The notes beneath the pieces are model-generated. The model was not told the origin of the DNA and ran no database searches. It saw only the letters and a program-made list of their open reading frames with translations. Of a DNA stretch of 64,000 nucleotides, positions 51,439 through 60,177 are shown one piece after another; the first letter of the stretch is position 1, and each line of letters opens with the position of its first letter. Position numbers and translations under genes: made by a program. The DNA is from UBA8752 sp002172485 (GTDB taxonomy: Bacteria; Bacteroidota; Bacteroidia; Flavobacteriales_D; Sanyastnellaceae): the NCBI GenBank assembly GCA_042089915.1, contig JBELJZ010000008.1, forward strand, positions 27,690 to 91,689, written 5' to 3'.

Positions 51439-52611
51439 TCAACGGCCCTGCCCCAACGTGTTTGAAATGTCGATGCGGAGGGCGGAGCGGGCGGGCAGTC
51501 CTGCGGCCACGGCGCCGACTACGAAGGCGGCCAGAATCAGGTAAAGCTCTCCTTCGACTGGCGCGAGTTGGGTGACGTCGTAGTGGAAGCGTTCGGCCAG
51601 GATCTGTCCCATCAGGACCACCCCCATCCGGCTCAGGACAAGGCCACAAGCGATGCCCGCCAGGGTCATCCAGAGCCCTTCGAGGAGCACCATGCTGAAC
51701 AGCTGACGGGGGGTGGCGCCCATGGTGCGCATCAAGGCCAATTCGTATTTCCGGTCCCGAAGCGAGGACAGGAGGGCGATGAAGACACTGACGAAAGACA
51801 GGCCCATGATCAGCATGGCCACGGCGCGCAGGGTGCGCAGTCCAATGCCGAATTGTTGGGTCAACCGGTTCATCTCGATGGCTGGAAGCGCCACTTGCAT
51901 GGGCGTGTCGCGCAGCAAATTGGGCAGGGTCAAGATGGCCAGTGGGTTCTTTTTCTTCAGCAGAACCGCGGTGATTTCCTGATCGGCACCTTCCACCGAT
52001 TCGTGCACGCCCCAAACGGATTCAATGGGGGTCAGCAACAGCTGGTCAATCACGGCCCCTGTCGTTTCGTAGATGCCGACGACCGTGTAGGCCTTGTCCC
52101 GGTGCACATCCGTACCGTCGGTGAGCCCGTGGGCGCTGTAGAACGTCTCGCCGATGGCAAGGCCGGTGTTGGCCGCCACCTCGGCGCCAATGACCACTTC
52201 GAAAGGGGCATCGAACATCCGGCCTTCACCCACCTCTGCTCCATAGTGGGCCGGGTAGCTGGGTTCCGTCCCCACAATGCGGAAGAGTTCATAGTTGTCG
52301 CCGTACGCCAATGGGATGGCTTCGGAGATGTACGGATGGCGCATGACTTTGCGCGCTTCGGCGAGGGGAATGTTGCCGGTGGGCACATCCACGTGGTACA
52401 CGTTGGCGAGGATGAGTTGCAGCGGGCTGCCCTTTGCACCCAGCACGAGGTCGATGTCCTTGATGTTCCGGTCGAGGTCTTCCGTGAGGCTGCGTTGCAT
52501 GAGCAGCATCAGGCTGATGATGCCGACGCCAAAGGCGAGCAGCAGAACGCTGAGCCCCGTTTCCAGAGGCCGGTCCATGACATTGCGGCGGGCGAGGCGT
52601 GCGGGCTTCAT
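51439..52611 (-). CDS. ABC transporter permease, FtsX/MacB type
   Basis: A 390-aa permease with four transmembrane helices, one at about 20-42 and three in the C-terminal third (VAMLIMGLSFVSVFIALLSSL, LFSMVLLEGLWMTLAGIACGL and LYLILAAFVVGAVAAGLPA), around a large periplasmic MacB-like domain. This topology is typical of lipoprotein-release or mechanotransmission ABC systems rather than importers with solute-binding proteins. It overlaps the ATPase gene by 4 nt. Confidence 0.9.
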   Translation of the reverse strand: MKPARLARRNVMDRPLETGLSVLLLAFGVGIISLMLLMQRSLTEDLDRNIKDIDLVLGAKGSPLQLILANVYHVDVPTGNIPLAEARKVMRHPYISEAIPLAYGDNYELFRIVGTEPSYPAHYGAEVGEGRMFDAPFEVVIGAEVAANTGLAIGETFYSAHGLTDGTDVHRDKAYTVVGIYETTGAVIDQLLLTPIESVWGVHESVEGADQEITAVLLKKKNPLAILTLPNLLRDTPMQVALPAIEMNRLTQQFGIGLRTLRAVAMLIMGLSFVSVFIALLSSLRDRKYELALMRTMGATPRQLFSMVLLEGLWMTLAGIACGLVLSRMGVVLMGQILAERFHYDVTQLAPVEGELYLILAAFVVGAVAAGLPARSALRIDISNTLGQGR

Positions 52612-53258
52612 GCGATGGAGGGATGGGGGGTCAATTCCACGCGGTCTGCCATCCGGTCCTTGAGCCGTTGGTCGTGGGTGACCACGAGCAGGGCGGCCCC
52701 GGTTTTATCTGCATGCTCGCGGAGCAGGTCGAGGACCGCGTCCGTATTGGTGTCATCCAATGCGCTGGTCGGTTCGTCGGCGAGGATGAGCCCGGGCGAA
52801 TGAACCACGGCGCGGGCAATGGACGCCCGCTGCTGTTCGCCGACTGACAATGCGCCGACGCGCGCCTCCAGTTTGTGTCCGAGGCCGAGGCCGGTGAGCA
52901 GGGCATGAATCCGGTCGGGGTCTGGTTCCAGTCCGGCCAGGCTGCGGGCCAAGGCGAGGTTTTCGGATACGGTCAAGCTGCGCACGAAGTGGGCCGTTTG
53001 GAAGACGATGCCCAGCTCCCGGCCGCGCACCCGGTCGCGTTCAGTGGCGGTCAAGGTGCTGAACGGTGCATCCGATAGTTCGACTGCCCCTTCCGTCGGG
53101 GTGCGCATGCCGGCCACCAAGTGAAGAAGGGTGGTCTTGCCCGTTCCCGAGGACCCCAGCAAGAGCAGCTCCTTCCCCCGGTCGATCGAAAGGTCCGGAA
53201 AGGCCATCAGCGGACCCGAATCGGCATAGCGGTATTTCAATCCGTGCGTCTGAAGCAT
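52608..53258 (-). CDS. ABC transporter ATP-binding protein, LolD/MacB type
   Basis: A 216-aa ATPase with Walker A GSSGTGKTTLL, Q-loop VFQTAHFV, signature SVGEQQRASIARA (SVGEQ instead of the usual LSGGQ), Walker B LILADEPTSALD and H-loop VVTHD. ATG 53258 gives the natural N terminus (MLQTHGLKYRYADSG). It pairs with the permease that overlaps its end. Confidence 0.93.
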   Translation of the reverse strand: MLQTHGLKYRYADSGPLMAFPDLSIDRGKELLLLGSSGTGKTTLLHLVAGMRTPTEGAVELSDAPFSTLTATERDRVRGRELGIVFQTAHFVRSLTVSENLALARSLAGLEPDPDRIHALLTGLGLGHKLEARVGALSVGEQQRASIARAVVHSPGLILADEPTSALDDTNTDAVLDLLREHADKTGAALLVVTHDQRLKDRMADRVELTPHPSIA

Positions 53259-53288
53259 GACGCCGGAAGTTACAATGCCGCCGACCCT

Positions 53289-53296
53289 CATCTTTG
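53289..53296 (+). promoter_or_regulatory. -7-like box (CATCTTTG) abutting the gene at 53301
   Basis: One mismatch to TAnnTTTG, then CGCC, then ATG. Same octamer and same 4-nt spacing as at 31331. Confidence 0.45.
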
Positions 53297-53300
53297 CGCC

Positions 53301-53690
53301 ATGTCCTTTACCCAGCGGTTGTGGCGGTACATCATCGGTGTCTTTCTCGGCACCCTGCTCGCCTTCTTCTTTTTCGGGACCCGTTCCTGCACCAATTGGC
53401 TGCCGAACAAACAGGTCCGTCAGTTTCTCGGGGAGCCTGGACTCATGGGCGATGAGCGCACCCGATGCTGGATGCGCTGCGGCGAGATCGACATGGCTGC
53501 CCTCCGCACTGTGTTGGAAGAGGGCGACATCGAATACGGCGATAGCGATGTCCGCAATGAGGAAGGCACGGGCAAATTTTACCGCATCGCCGGTGAGTCG
53601 GTGTCGGCGGAATTCGTGGTGACGGATTCGACCACCTTGGTGCGCGCCCTCCAATGGGATGCGTCCCCGGCCGATTGCGACTGCGACTGA
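53301..53690 (+). CDS. Small membrane-anchored protein, DUF4258-like
   Basis: A 129-aa protein with one N-terminal transmembrane helix (YIIGVFLGTLLAFFFFG) and a small alpha/beta domain (ALRTVLEEGDIEYGDSDVRNEEGTGKFYRIAGE), which resembles the DUF4258 fold found in Bacteroidota and related to toxin-like BECR folds. No antitoxin partner is adjacent. It is divergent from the ABC ATPase and converges with proline dehydrogenase with 4 nt between stops. Function unknown. Confidence 0.7.
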   Translation: MSFTQRLWRYIIGVFLGTLLAFFFFGTRSCTNWLPNKQVRQFLGEPGLMGDERTRCWMRCGEIDMAALRTVLEEGDIEYGDSDVRNEEGTGKFYRIAGESVSAEFVVTDSTTLVRALQWDASPADCDCD

Positions 53691-53694
53691 AGGC

Positions 53695-54897
53695 TCAGTT
53701 CGCCCGGCGGCGTCGGAGCTCGGTTCGGATCAAGCTGAGCTCCCTAGAGGTTTGGCCGCCCACGGAGGTGTTCTCCTCCGCGCGGCGTATCAGATAGGGG
53801 ATGGCCTCGCGGAGCGGCCCATAGGGCACGTATTTGGCCGAAGTGTAGCCGTGGTGGGTCAGGTTGAAACTCAGGTTGTCACTCATGCCGAGCAATTGGG
53901 CAAACGACACCCTGGAGTCTTCTGGTGACAGCCCCGCAGCCAACATTCCTTTCGCAAGGCGTGCGGTGCTGGCTTCATTGTGCGTGCCACACACGATGTG
54001 CAGGTGGTCGAGGTGGGCCAATGCGAATTCGATGGCGGCATCAAAGTCGCGGTCCGTGGCGGCCTTGTCCGGTTGGATGGGGGAGGGGCGTCCTTCGGCT
54101 TCGGCACGTTCGCGCTCCTTCTCCATGTAGGCTCCCCGGACCAGCTTGACGCCGGCGACCCAACCTTCTTCGGTGGCGCGTTTGGTGATGCGCTGGATGT
54201 AGGCCAACCTGTCGTGGCGGTAGAGCTGGGCGGTGGTGAATACCGTGGCTCCAGAACGGTTGTGCGCACGCATCTGGGCTTCGGCGAGCTCGTCGATGGC
54301 GTCTTGCAGCCACGTCTCCTCGGCGTCGATCATGATGCGAACGCCACGCTGAGCGGCTTCGGTGCACAATTGGGAAACGCGGTCTTCCACCCGCTGCCAA
54401 GCTGTTTTCGACGTGTCACTCCAGGAAGCGTGTTGGGGCCGCGCTTCGAGCAAGTCGTTGTCCGACAAGGCGCTGACCTTGAAGACCGCGAAGGCAAAGC
54501 GGGCGTCCCCTTCGGCTTCGCGGATGGTCGCCAGAATCTCATCGCGTGCGGCGTCCAGAGCGGCGTCACCAGTTTGGCCCTCCGCACTGTAGTCGAGGAT
54601 CGTCCGGACACGCCCTTCATGGAGACGTTGCGCGGTGGAGCGGCTTTCCACGATGGTCTCGCCGCCACAGAAGTAATCGAAGACCGGACGGAGTGCCCAT
54701 CCAATGGGCAGGCGCAAGGTCACGGCGGCAGAGATGACACGGGATCCGAGGCGCACGAGCCAAGGCGCACCAATCAGGCCGAACATCCACTGTGCGCGGC
54801 GCAACTCCCCGGTGGTCCGCTGGGCAAAGGCGACGGCGGTGTCGTCAAATCGCATCGGAGCGCGATGCGCCGTCGGTGGGGGTGTTGCTGGGTTCAT
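53695..54897 (-). CDS. putA: Proline dehydrogenase
   Basis: FAD enzyme that oxidises proline to pyrroline-5-carboxylate. 400 aa, the monofunctional form. TIM-barrel motifs: IMIDAEETWLQDAIDE, GVKLVRGAYMEKERERA, VCGTHNE and the C-terminal YVPYGPLREAIPYLIRRAEEN that closes the active site. ATG 54897 is preferred to GTG 54903. No P5C dehydrogenase is adjacent. The symbol is used in the monofunctional sense (prodh). Confidence 0.95.
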   Translation of the reverse strand: MNPATPPPTAHRAPMRFDDTAVAFAQRTTGELRRAQWMFGLIGAPWLVRLGSRVISAAVTLRLPIGWALRPVFDYFCGGETIVESRSTAQRLHEGRVRTILDYSAEGQTGDAALDAARDEILATIREAEGDARFAFAVFKVSALSDNDLLEARPQHASWSDTSKTAWQRVEDRVSQLCTEAAQRGVRIMIDAEETWLQDAIDELAEAQMRAHNRSGATVFTTAQLYRHDRLAYIQRITKRATEEGWVAGVKLVRGAYMEKERERAEAEGRPSPIQPDKAATDRDFDAAIEFALAHLDHLHIVCGTHNEASTARLAKGMLAAGLSPEDSRVSFAQLLGMSDNLSFNLTHHGYTSAKYVPYGPLREAIPYLIRRAEENTSVGGQTSRELSLIRTELRRRRAN

Positions 54898-55072
54898 TTC
54901 CACGGCGGGCGTAAGATACCGATGACGCGCATGGGAGAGGCGTCGAGGGGAAAGAAGAGGGGGCGTTGACGATTGTCATCGGCGGTGCGGTGCGGGGTCA
55001 GTTCAGCGGCCCAGTCCCCCCGCCATGTTTGCTCAGTCATCGAACAACAACGCACGCAAAACCTCCTTCACC

Positions 55073-55126
55073 ATGAACCAGTTTCTTTCCCTCCTCGCTG
55101 CCGCTTTCGTTTTCACTGTAGCCTGA
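55073..55126 (+). CDS. Micro-ORF encoding a 17-aa hydrophobic peptide (uncertain)
   Basis: ATG at 55073 opens MNQFLSLLAAAFVFTVA and stops at TGA. The peptide looks exactly like a bacterial signal or lipoprotein leader that ends before its cysteine; the two codons after the TGA are TGC TGT. It is framed by CATGTTTG (55024) and a strong terminator (55145), which suggests a discrete transcript of about 150 nt. It may be a true membrane micropeptide, the remnant of an entericidin-like lipoprotein, or a chance ORF in a small RNA. Confidence 0.35.
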   Translation: MNQFLSLLAAAFVFTVA

Positions 55127-55144
55127 TGCTGTACTTGAACCGGC

Positions 55145-55184
55145 GTGGGGCGCATCCAATGTGGGTGCGCCCCATTTGTTTGTG
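55145..55184 (+). terminator. Terminator after micro-ORF
   Basis: TGGGGCGCA (55146-55154) pairs with TGCGCCCCA (55166-55174), with further CC/GG pairing inside, followed by TTTGTTTG. Confidence 0.82.
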
Positions 55185-55237
55185 GGCTTTGTGAACCGGG
55201 CGTTGTCCAGCCGTCATCTCCTCGCGACCTTGCAGGC

Positions 55238-56626
55238 ATGACTGCACAGGACTTTCTCCACGCCAACAAGGACCGCTTTCTCGAAGAGCTCTTTGACCTC
55301 CTTCGCATTCCCTCCATCAGTGCGGACCCTGCTTACCATGACGATGTCATGCGCTGTGCGGATTCCGTCGCAGACCACTTGCGCAAGGCTGGGGCGGACC
55401 GTGTGGAGGTGATGGGCACCCCGGGATACCCCGTGGTCTATGGGGAGCGCATCGTCGATCCTGCCCTGCCGACGGTCTTGGTCTACGGCCACTACGATGT
55501 GCAGCCTCCAGACCCGCTCGACCTGTGGACGTCGCCGGCTTTCGAGCCAGTCATTCGCAAAACGGAACTTCACCCTGAAGGCGCCATTTTCGCCCGGGGC
55601 GCATGCGACGACAAGGGTCAGATGTTCATGCACGTCAAGGCCTTGGAAGCCATGGTGCAGGCTGGAGATCAGCCCGTGAACTTGAAGTTCATCATCGAGG
55701 GTGAAGAGGAAGTGGGCAGCGACCACCTGGATGATTTCCTGGAGCAGAACAAGGCGCTGCTCGCCGCCGACGTGGTGCTCGTGAGTGACACCGGGATCAT
55801 TGCCAATGACATCCCGAGCATCACGACGGGATTGCGCGGTTTGAGCTACGTCGAAGTGAAGGTGACGGGACCCAACCGGGACCTGCACAGCGGGCTGTAC
55901 GGCGGTGCTGCACCCAACCCGATCAACATCCTGTGCGAATTGGTGGCCTCACTGAAGGACGACCAGCAGCGGATCACCGTGCCCGGTTTCTACGACAAGG
56001 TGATCGAGTTGTCTGCCGAAGAGCGTGAAGCCATGGCAGAAGCGCCGTTCAGCGAAGAGGAATACATGGCGAGCATCGGCATCGGCGGCACGGAAGGAGA
56101 GCAGGACTACAGTGCACCGGAACGCATGTCCATTCGCCCCACGTTGGATGTCAATGGCATCTGGGGGGGATACACAGGGGAAGGCGCCAAGACGGTCATT
56201 GCTTCGGAAGCGCACGCTAAGATTTCCATGCGCCTGGTCCCGGACCAGGATCCGGACGAGATCACCCAACTCTTCAAGGCCCACTTCGAGTCCATTTGCC
56301 CCGAGAGTTGCAAGGTTGAGGTCATGATCAACCACGGTGCACACCCGGCGGTGACGCCCATCGATCACCCGGGATATCGCGCTGCATCCGCAGCCATGGA
56401 GGCCACCTTTGGTCGGAAGCCCGTTCCGTCGCGCGGTGGAGGCAGCATCCCCATCGTGACCAGTTTCGAGCGCATCCTCGGTCTCAAGACCGTCCTTATG
56501 GGCTTCGGGCTCGACAGCGATGCCATCCACAGCCCGGACGAGCACTACGGGGTCTTCAACTATTTCAAGGGCATCGAGACCATCCCGCATTTCCACGCGC
56601 GGTTTGCCGAATTCCATGCGGGCTGA
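55238..56626 (+). CDS. M20 family dipeptidase
   Basis: A 462-aa zinc peptidase of the CNDP/PepV-like M20 branch. Metal ligands are in VLVYGHYDVQP (His/Asp), ARGACDDKGQ (bridging Asp), IIEGEEEVGSDHL (Glu pair) and LVSDTG, with the final His in DAIHSPDEHYG. The lid domain includes GPNRDLHSGLYGG. ATG 55238 is chosen because the upstream frame runs through the terminator. The gene overlaps the LEA-like gene by 11 nt. Substrate is probably a dipeptide; cytosolic. Confidence 0.92.
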   Translation: MTAQDFLHANKDRFLEELFDLLRIPSISADPAYHDDVMRCADSVADHLRKAGADRVEVMGTPGYPVVYGERIVDPALPTVLVYGHYDVQPPDPLDLWTSPAFEPVIRKTELHPEGAIFARGACDDKGQMFMHVKALEAMVQAGDQPVNLKFIIEGEEEVGSDHLDDFLEQNKALLAADVVLVSDTGIIANDIPSITTGLRGLSYVEVKVTGPNRDLHSGLYGGAAPNPINILCELVASLKDDQQRITVPGFYDKVIELSAEEREAMAEAPFSEEEYMASIGIGGTEGEQDYSAPERMSIRPTLDVNGIWGGYTGEGAKTVIASEAHAKISMRLVPDQDPDEITQLFKAHFESICPESCKVEVMINHGAHPAVTPIDHPGYRAASAAMEATFGRKPVPSRGGGSIPIVTSFERILGLKTVLMGFGLDSDAIHSPDEHYGVFNYFKGIETIPHFHARFAEFHAG

Positions 56627-57095
56627 ATTCCCGGTAGGCTGGACGCTGCCCTTGTGGCTGGCTGTCTTGGCCTTGTTTGGTGTGGGCTGTCTCGGTCAGC
56701 CCGAGGATTTTGTGGTGCGCAGTGTGTCCATTGCGGACTTCAGTGCATTGGGCAATGAGGAGACGATTGTCGGCATTGACATCGGCCTGCACAACCCCAA
56801 TGGCTATAAGGTTCAGATCGAAGACAGCCGTCTGGGGCTTTGGGTGGGCGCCGATTCGGTCGGTGTGCTTCAGTTCGTTCCCGGTGCGGAAATTGCCCGC
56901 CGTGCAGAGGAGGTGGTGCGCGTGGATGCTGTGCTGGACTCGAAGCGGTTTTCTGACCTTCTGAGCCGAAATTGGTTCGAGTATCTGGTGCAGGGTGCGC
57001 CAATTCGGGTAGAGGGCTGGATCCGCGGGAAAGCGTGGGGCATCCGCAAGACCTTGACCATCCGCCATGAGCAGCGCATCCGGGTGACGGAGTGA
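56616..57095 (+). CDS. LEA type 2-like lipoprotein
   Basis: A 159-aa exported protein with lipobox LFGVGC (Cys about residue 25) and a beta-sandwich of the LEA14/WHy type (VGIDIGLHNPNGYKVQIEDSRLGLWVG). The conserved NPN is typical of this fold, found in desiccation-related proteins and Bacteroidota lipoproteins of unknown role. ATG 56616 lies inside the end of the M20 gene. Confidence 0.78.
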   Translation: MRAEFPVGWTLPLWLAVLALFGVGCLGQPEDFVVRSVSIADFSALGNEETIVGIDIGLHNPNGYKVQIEDSRLGLWVGADSVGVLQFVPGAEIARRAEEVVRVDAVLDSKRFSDLLSRNWFEYLVQGAPIRVEGWIRGKAWGIRKTLTIRHEQRIRVTE

Positions 57096-57187
57096 CGTGC
57101 CCTTTGGGCGAACCTGCCCTCATTCTGTGTAGTTTAACGCACCAAGATTGGGCTGGTGAACAGGATGTTTCCCTCCCGCTTCAAAGG

Positions 57188-58756
57188 ATGATGACCCCCC
57201 TGACCCTGCTTCCAGAGAGACACACGGCATGGACCTTGGTGATTGCGCTCCTGTGGGGATGTGCAGCACCGGATGTCCAGCCATCCGAATCAAGGGATTC
57301 CGTGGCCGGTCCGATGAACGTCCTGTTCATCGTGGCGGACGACCTGAATTGCGCCCTCGGGGCATATGGCGACACCCTTGTACACACGCCCAATCTGGAC
57401 CGCTTGGCCGGGGAGGGCGCCGTGTTCACCAACGCCCACTGCCAATATCCCCTGTGCGGACCGTCCCGCGCCTCCTTCATGACGGGACTGTATGCTGACC
57501 AGACCCGGATCCGGGAGAACAATGTGTACCTCCGCTCGGCCGTGCCGGACGTTGTGACATTGAGCCAACGCTTTCGGCAGCGGGGGTATGAAGCGGTCCG
57601 CATTGGCAAGATTTTCCATTATGACAACCCGGGCACGATTGGCACAGCGGGAATCGATGACCGCCATTCCTGGGACTGGACGATCAACCCTTATGGACGG
57701 GACAAGCGGGAGGAACACCGCATCCACACCCTGAAACCGAGACGGTATGGGGGCACGTTGAGCTGGCTGGCGAGGGAGGGTACCGATGAAGAGCAGACGG
57801 ACGGAATCGGAGCGACGGAGGCCTGCGAGCAGTTGGATGGATTCGCTGAACGTGGCATCCCTTTTTTCTTGGCGGTTGGCTTTTTCCGGCCGCACACGCC
57901 TTTCGTCGCGCCACAAGCGTATTTCGATGAGGTCGACCGTGAGGCCATGGTGGTCCCTGAACCCCATGACGAGCTCCTGGGCGATCTCCCCGATCCAGCC
58001 GCCAAGTCGATCCGCTCCAAGAAGACCCAGATTGGGTTGCCGAGGGAGCTGTCGAAGGAGATCATCCAAGCGTATCGGGCGACCGTGTCCTTCGTGGATG
58101 CGCAGGTCGGACGCGTGTTGGACCACCTTCAGGAAACCGGACTTGATCGGAATACCCTCGTGGTGTTCCTCTCGGATCACGGCTATCATCTGGGGGAGCA
58201 TGGTCATTGGCAGAAGCAGACCCTGTTTGACGAGGGGACCCGGGTGCCCTTGATCATCCGGGCTCCTGCGGGAGATTCTGCGGTTTCCATCGAGGCTCCG
58301 GTGGAGTTGGTGGATCTCTACCCCACCATTGCCGACTACGCGGGGCTCGAGGTTCCAGTCTGTGTGCAGGGTCTCAGTTTGCGCGGATTGATAGATCAGG
58401 AGGCTGACTCCGTTCGGGGCAGCGCCTTGACCGTCTGGCGGAAGGGCAAGAGCATCGCAACGGACCGGTATCGACTGACGTCGTGGGGTGAAGCGGGGGA
58501 GCTTGGCATGGAGCTCTACGATCACCAGACGGACCCGGACGAACTGCGGAACCTCGCTTTGGATGCAGAGGAATCGACCGTGTTGGATTCCCTCATTCAG
58601 GTTTTGGAGCGGCGTTGGCTGGCGTCCCGTCAGGTCCCCGATGGCCTGGGGCGTCAGGTCGCTGCTCCTCCGGTTGCGCAGAAGACGCCAAACCTGACTC
58701 CCGGTGATGTGTATCGGTTGGATGGAACCCTCGAAACCATGATGTCCGACCGATGA
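57188..58756 (+). CDS. Sulfatase, iduronate-2-sulfatase-like lipoprotein
   Basis: A 522-aa S1-family sulfatase. Lipobox LLWGCAAP near residue 25. Metal ligands in IVADDLNCALG, formylglycine motif LCGPSRASFMTG with the modified cysteine at about C90, FFRPHTPFVAP and SDHGYHLGEHGHWQKQTLFDEGTRVPL. These segments resemble iduronate-2-sulfatases acting on sulfated glycans. ATG 57188 and ATG 57191 are equally possible. The end overlaps the next sulfatase by 4 nt (ATGA), and an FGE follows. Confidence 0.92.
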   Translation: MMTPLTLLPERHTAWTLVIALLWGCAAPDVQPSESRDSVAGPMNVLFIVADDLNCALGAYGDTLVHTPNLDRLAGEGAVFTNAHCQYPLCGPSRASFMTGLYADQTRIRENNVYLRSAVPDVVTLSQRFRQRGYEAVRIGKIFHYDNPGTIGTAGIDDRHSWDWTINPYGRDKREEHRIHTLKPRRYGGTLSWLAREGTDEEQTDGIGATEACEQLDGFAERGIPFFLAVGFFRPHTPFVAPQAYFDEVDREAMVVPEPHDELLGDLPDPAAKSIRSKKTQIGLPRELSKEIIQAYRATVSFVDAQVGRVLDHLQETGLDRNTLVVFLSDHGYHLGEHGHWQKQTLFDEGTRVPLIIRAPAGDSAVSIEAPVELVDLYPTIADYAGLEVPVCVQGLSLRGLIDQEADSVRGSALTVWRKGKSIATDRYRLTSWGEAGELGMELYDHQTDPDELRNLALDAEESTVLDSLIQVLERRWLASRQVPDGLGRQVAAPPVAQKTPNLTPGDVYRLDGTLETMMSDR

Positions 58757-60177
58757 AGCGCTGTCTTCTTCCGACGATGATGGCCTCCTTTTTTGGCTTT
58801 GCAGGGTGCGGCTCCGACCCGGCTTTCGACCCACCCGAGGGACGACCAAATTTCGTGGTGGTGCTGGTCGATGACCAGGGGTGGAACGGGACGTCGGTGG
58901 CGATGGTGCCCGGTGACTCCTTGTCCCGAAGCGATTACCATGAAACGCCCCACTTGGAGGATTTTGCCGCGGAGGGAATGCGGTTTTCGGAGGCGTACGC
59001 GGCGGCTCCTGTGTGCGCTCCGTCTCGGTACGCGATTCAATTCGGAAAGACGCCGGCCAGACTCTCCCTCATCCGGGTGGGCATGAATTCCGATCACATC
59101 GATCATGAGAAGGGATGGAGTTTGCCCAGGGCCCTCAAAGCTTTGGACTCCCTCTATGTGGCGGGTCATTTCGGCAAATGGGGGATGGGCAGTACGCCCG
59201 AGGTGATGGGGTATGATGCCAGCGATGGCCCGACCCAGAACCGGGAGGGCGGATTCGTCAATGACCGCTCCCAATGGGACGCCCATGTCAAAGATGACCC
59301 GAAGCGGATCATGGACATCACGAAAAAGGGCGTGGCGTTCATGAAGGAACAGGTGGAGGCGGGGCGTCCGTTCTATCTCCAGCTGTCGCACTGGGCGGTG
59401 CATGCCAACCTCGAGGCAACAGCGGCCTCGTTGGCCAAGTACGAGGCCAAGCCACGGGGAGCCCAACAGGTGAATCCTGCATTTGCGGCGATGACCGAGG
59501 ACCTCGACGCCGGAATGGGGGCCATCCTCGAGGCATTGGATTCCCTTGACATCGAGGACGATACCTATGTGGTGTACATGTCCGACAACGGCTCCGTGCC
59601 CAACATCCCGGGAGCAAGGAAGTACGAGCGCAGTTACAATCACCCGTTGAGTCGAGGCAAATGGGACGCCTTGGAGGGGGGTGTGCGGGTGCCCCTTATC
59701 CTACGCGGCCCAGACATCGAACCAGGGTCCCATTCAGATGTGCCAGTGTCGGGTGTCGATTTGATGCCGACCCTGTTGGCCCTCGCAGGGGCCGAGGAGA
59801 TGCCGAGGTTGGACAGCTTGGATGGAGGGTCTTTCGCGCCGGTTTTGCAACAAAAGACCGACGAGGTGGTTCGCCCCGTGGACGGGTTGTTCTTCCACGT
59901 CCCGTACCGGAATGGAATTGCCTTGAAGCGTCCCCACTCCGCGATTCGACAAGGCGACTTCAAATTGGTCCTGTTCCAGGATGATGGAGAGGTTCATCTC
60001 TACAACCTGCGCGATGATGTAGGAGAGGAGCATGACCTGTCTGTCGCCATGCCGGAGAAGGCGGAAGCGATGAGAATGGCGCTTTCGGGCTACCTCTCGG
60101 ACGTCCGGGCTCCCCGCTGGCAGGAGGGCATCACGTGGAAGGGGAAGCCCCTTGCAGAATTCGATTCAGTGCACTGA
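58753..60177 (+). CDS. Sulfatase (S1 family) lipoprotein
   Basis: A 474-aa sulfatase with lipobox FGFAGCGSD near residue 19, VVLVDDQGWNGTS metal-binding start, formylglycine motif VCAPSRYAIQFG (Cys about 88), GHFGKWGMG and YMSDNGSVPN. Closer to arylsulfatase A-like and exo-sulfatases than the preceding gene, so the two probably act on different sulfate positions. It is translationally coupled to both neighbours (ATGA before, TGATG after). Confidence 0.92.
   Translation: MKRCLLPTMMASFFGFAGCGSDPAFDPPEGRPNFVVVLVDDQGWNGTSVAMVPGDSLSRSDYHETPHLEDFAAEGMRFSEAYAAAPVCAPSRYAIQFGKTPARLSLIRVGMNSDHIDHEKGWSLPRALKALDSLYVAGHFGKWGMGSTPEVMGYDASDGPTQNREGGFVNDRSQWDAHVKDDPKRIMDITKKGVAFMKEQVEAGRPFYLQLSHWAVHANLEATAASLAKYEAKPRGAQQVNPAFAAMTEDLDAGMGAILEALDSLDIEDDTYVVYMSDNGSVPNIPGARKYERSYNHPLSRGKWDALEGGVRVPLILRGPDIEPGSHSDVPVSGVDLMPTLLALAGAEEMPRLDSLDGGSFAPVLQQKTDEVVRPVDGLFFHVPYRNGIALKRPHSAIRQGDFKLVLFQDDGEVHLYNLRDDVGEEHDLSVAMPEKAEAMRMALSGYLSDVRAPRWQEGITWKGKPLAEFDSVH

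Larger units (their letters stand above)
54898..55237. other. Intergenic region of 340 bp
   Basis: The longest gene-poor stretch. It holds a -7-like box CATGTTTG at 55024-55031, a 17-codon hydrophobic ORF at 55073, and a strong terminator at 55145. Between 54898 and 55020 I see no clear element. Confidence 0.7.

Noticed and set aside
53301..53690. Toxin of a toxin-antitoxin pair (DUF4258-like fold)
   Set aside because: It has a transmembrane anchor, a separate promoter and no adjacent small antitoxin gene.
55073..55138. Selenocysteine read-through of the TGA in the micro-ORF
   Set aside because: A second TGA follows four codons later, no SECIS-like structure is evident just after the TGA, and no selenocysteine genes are seen.
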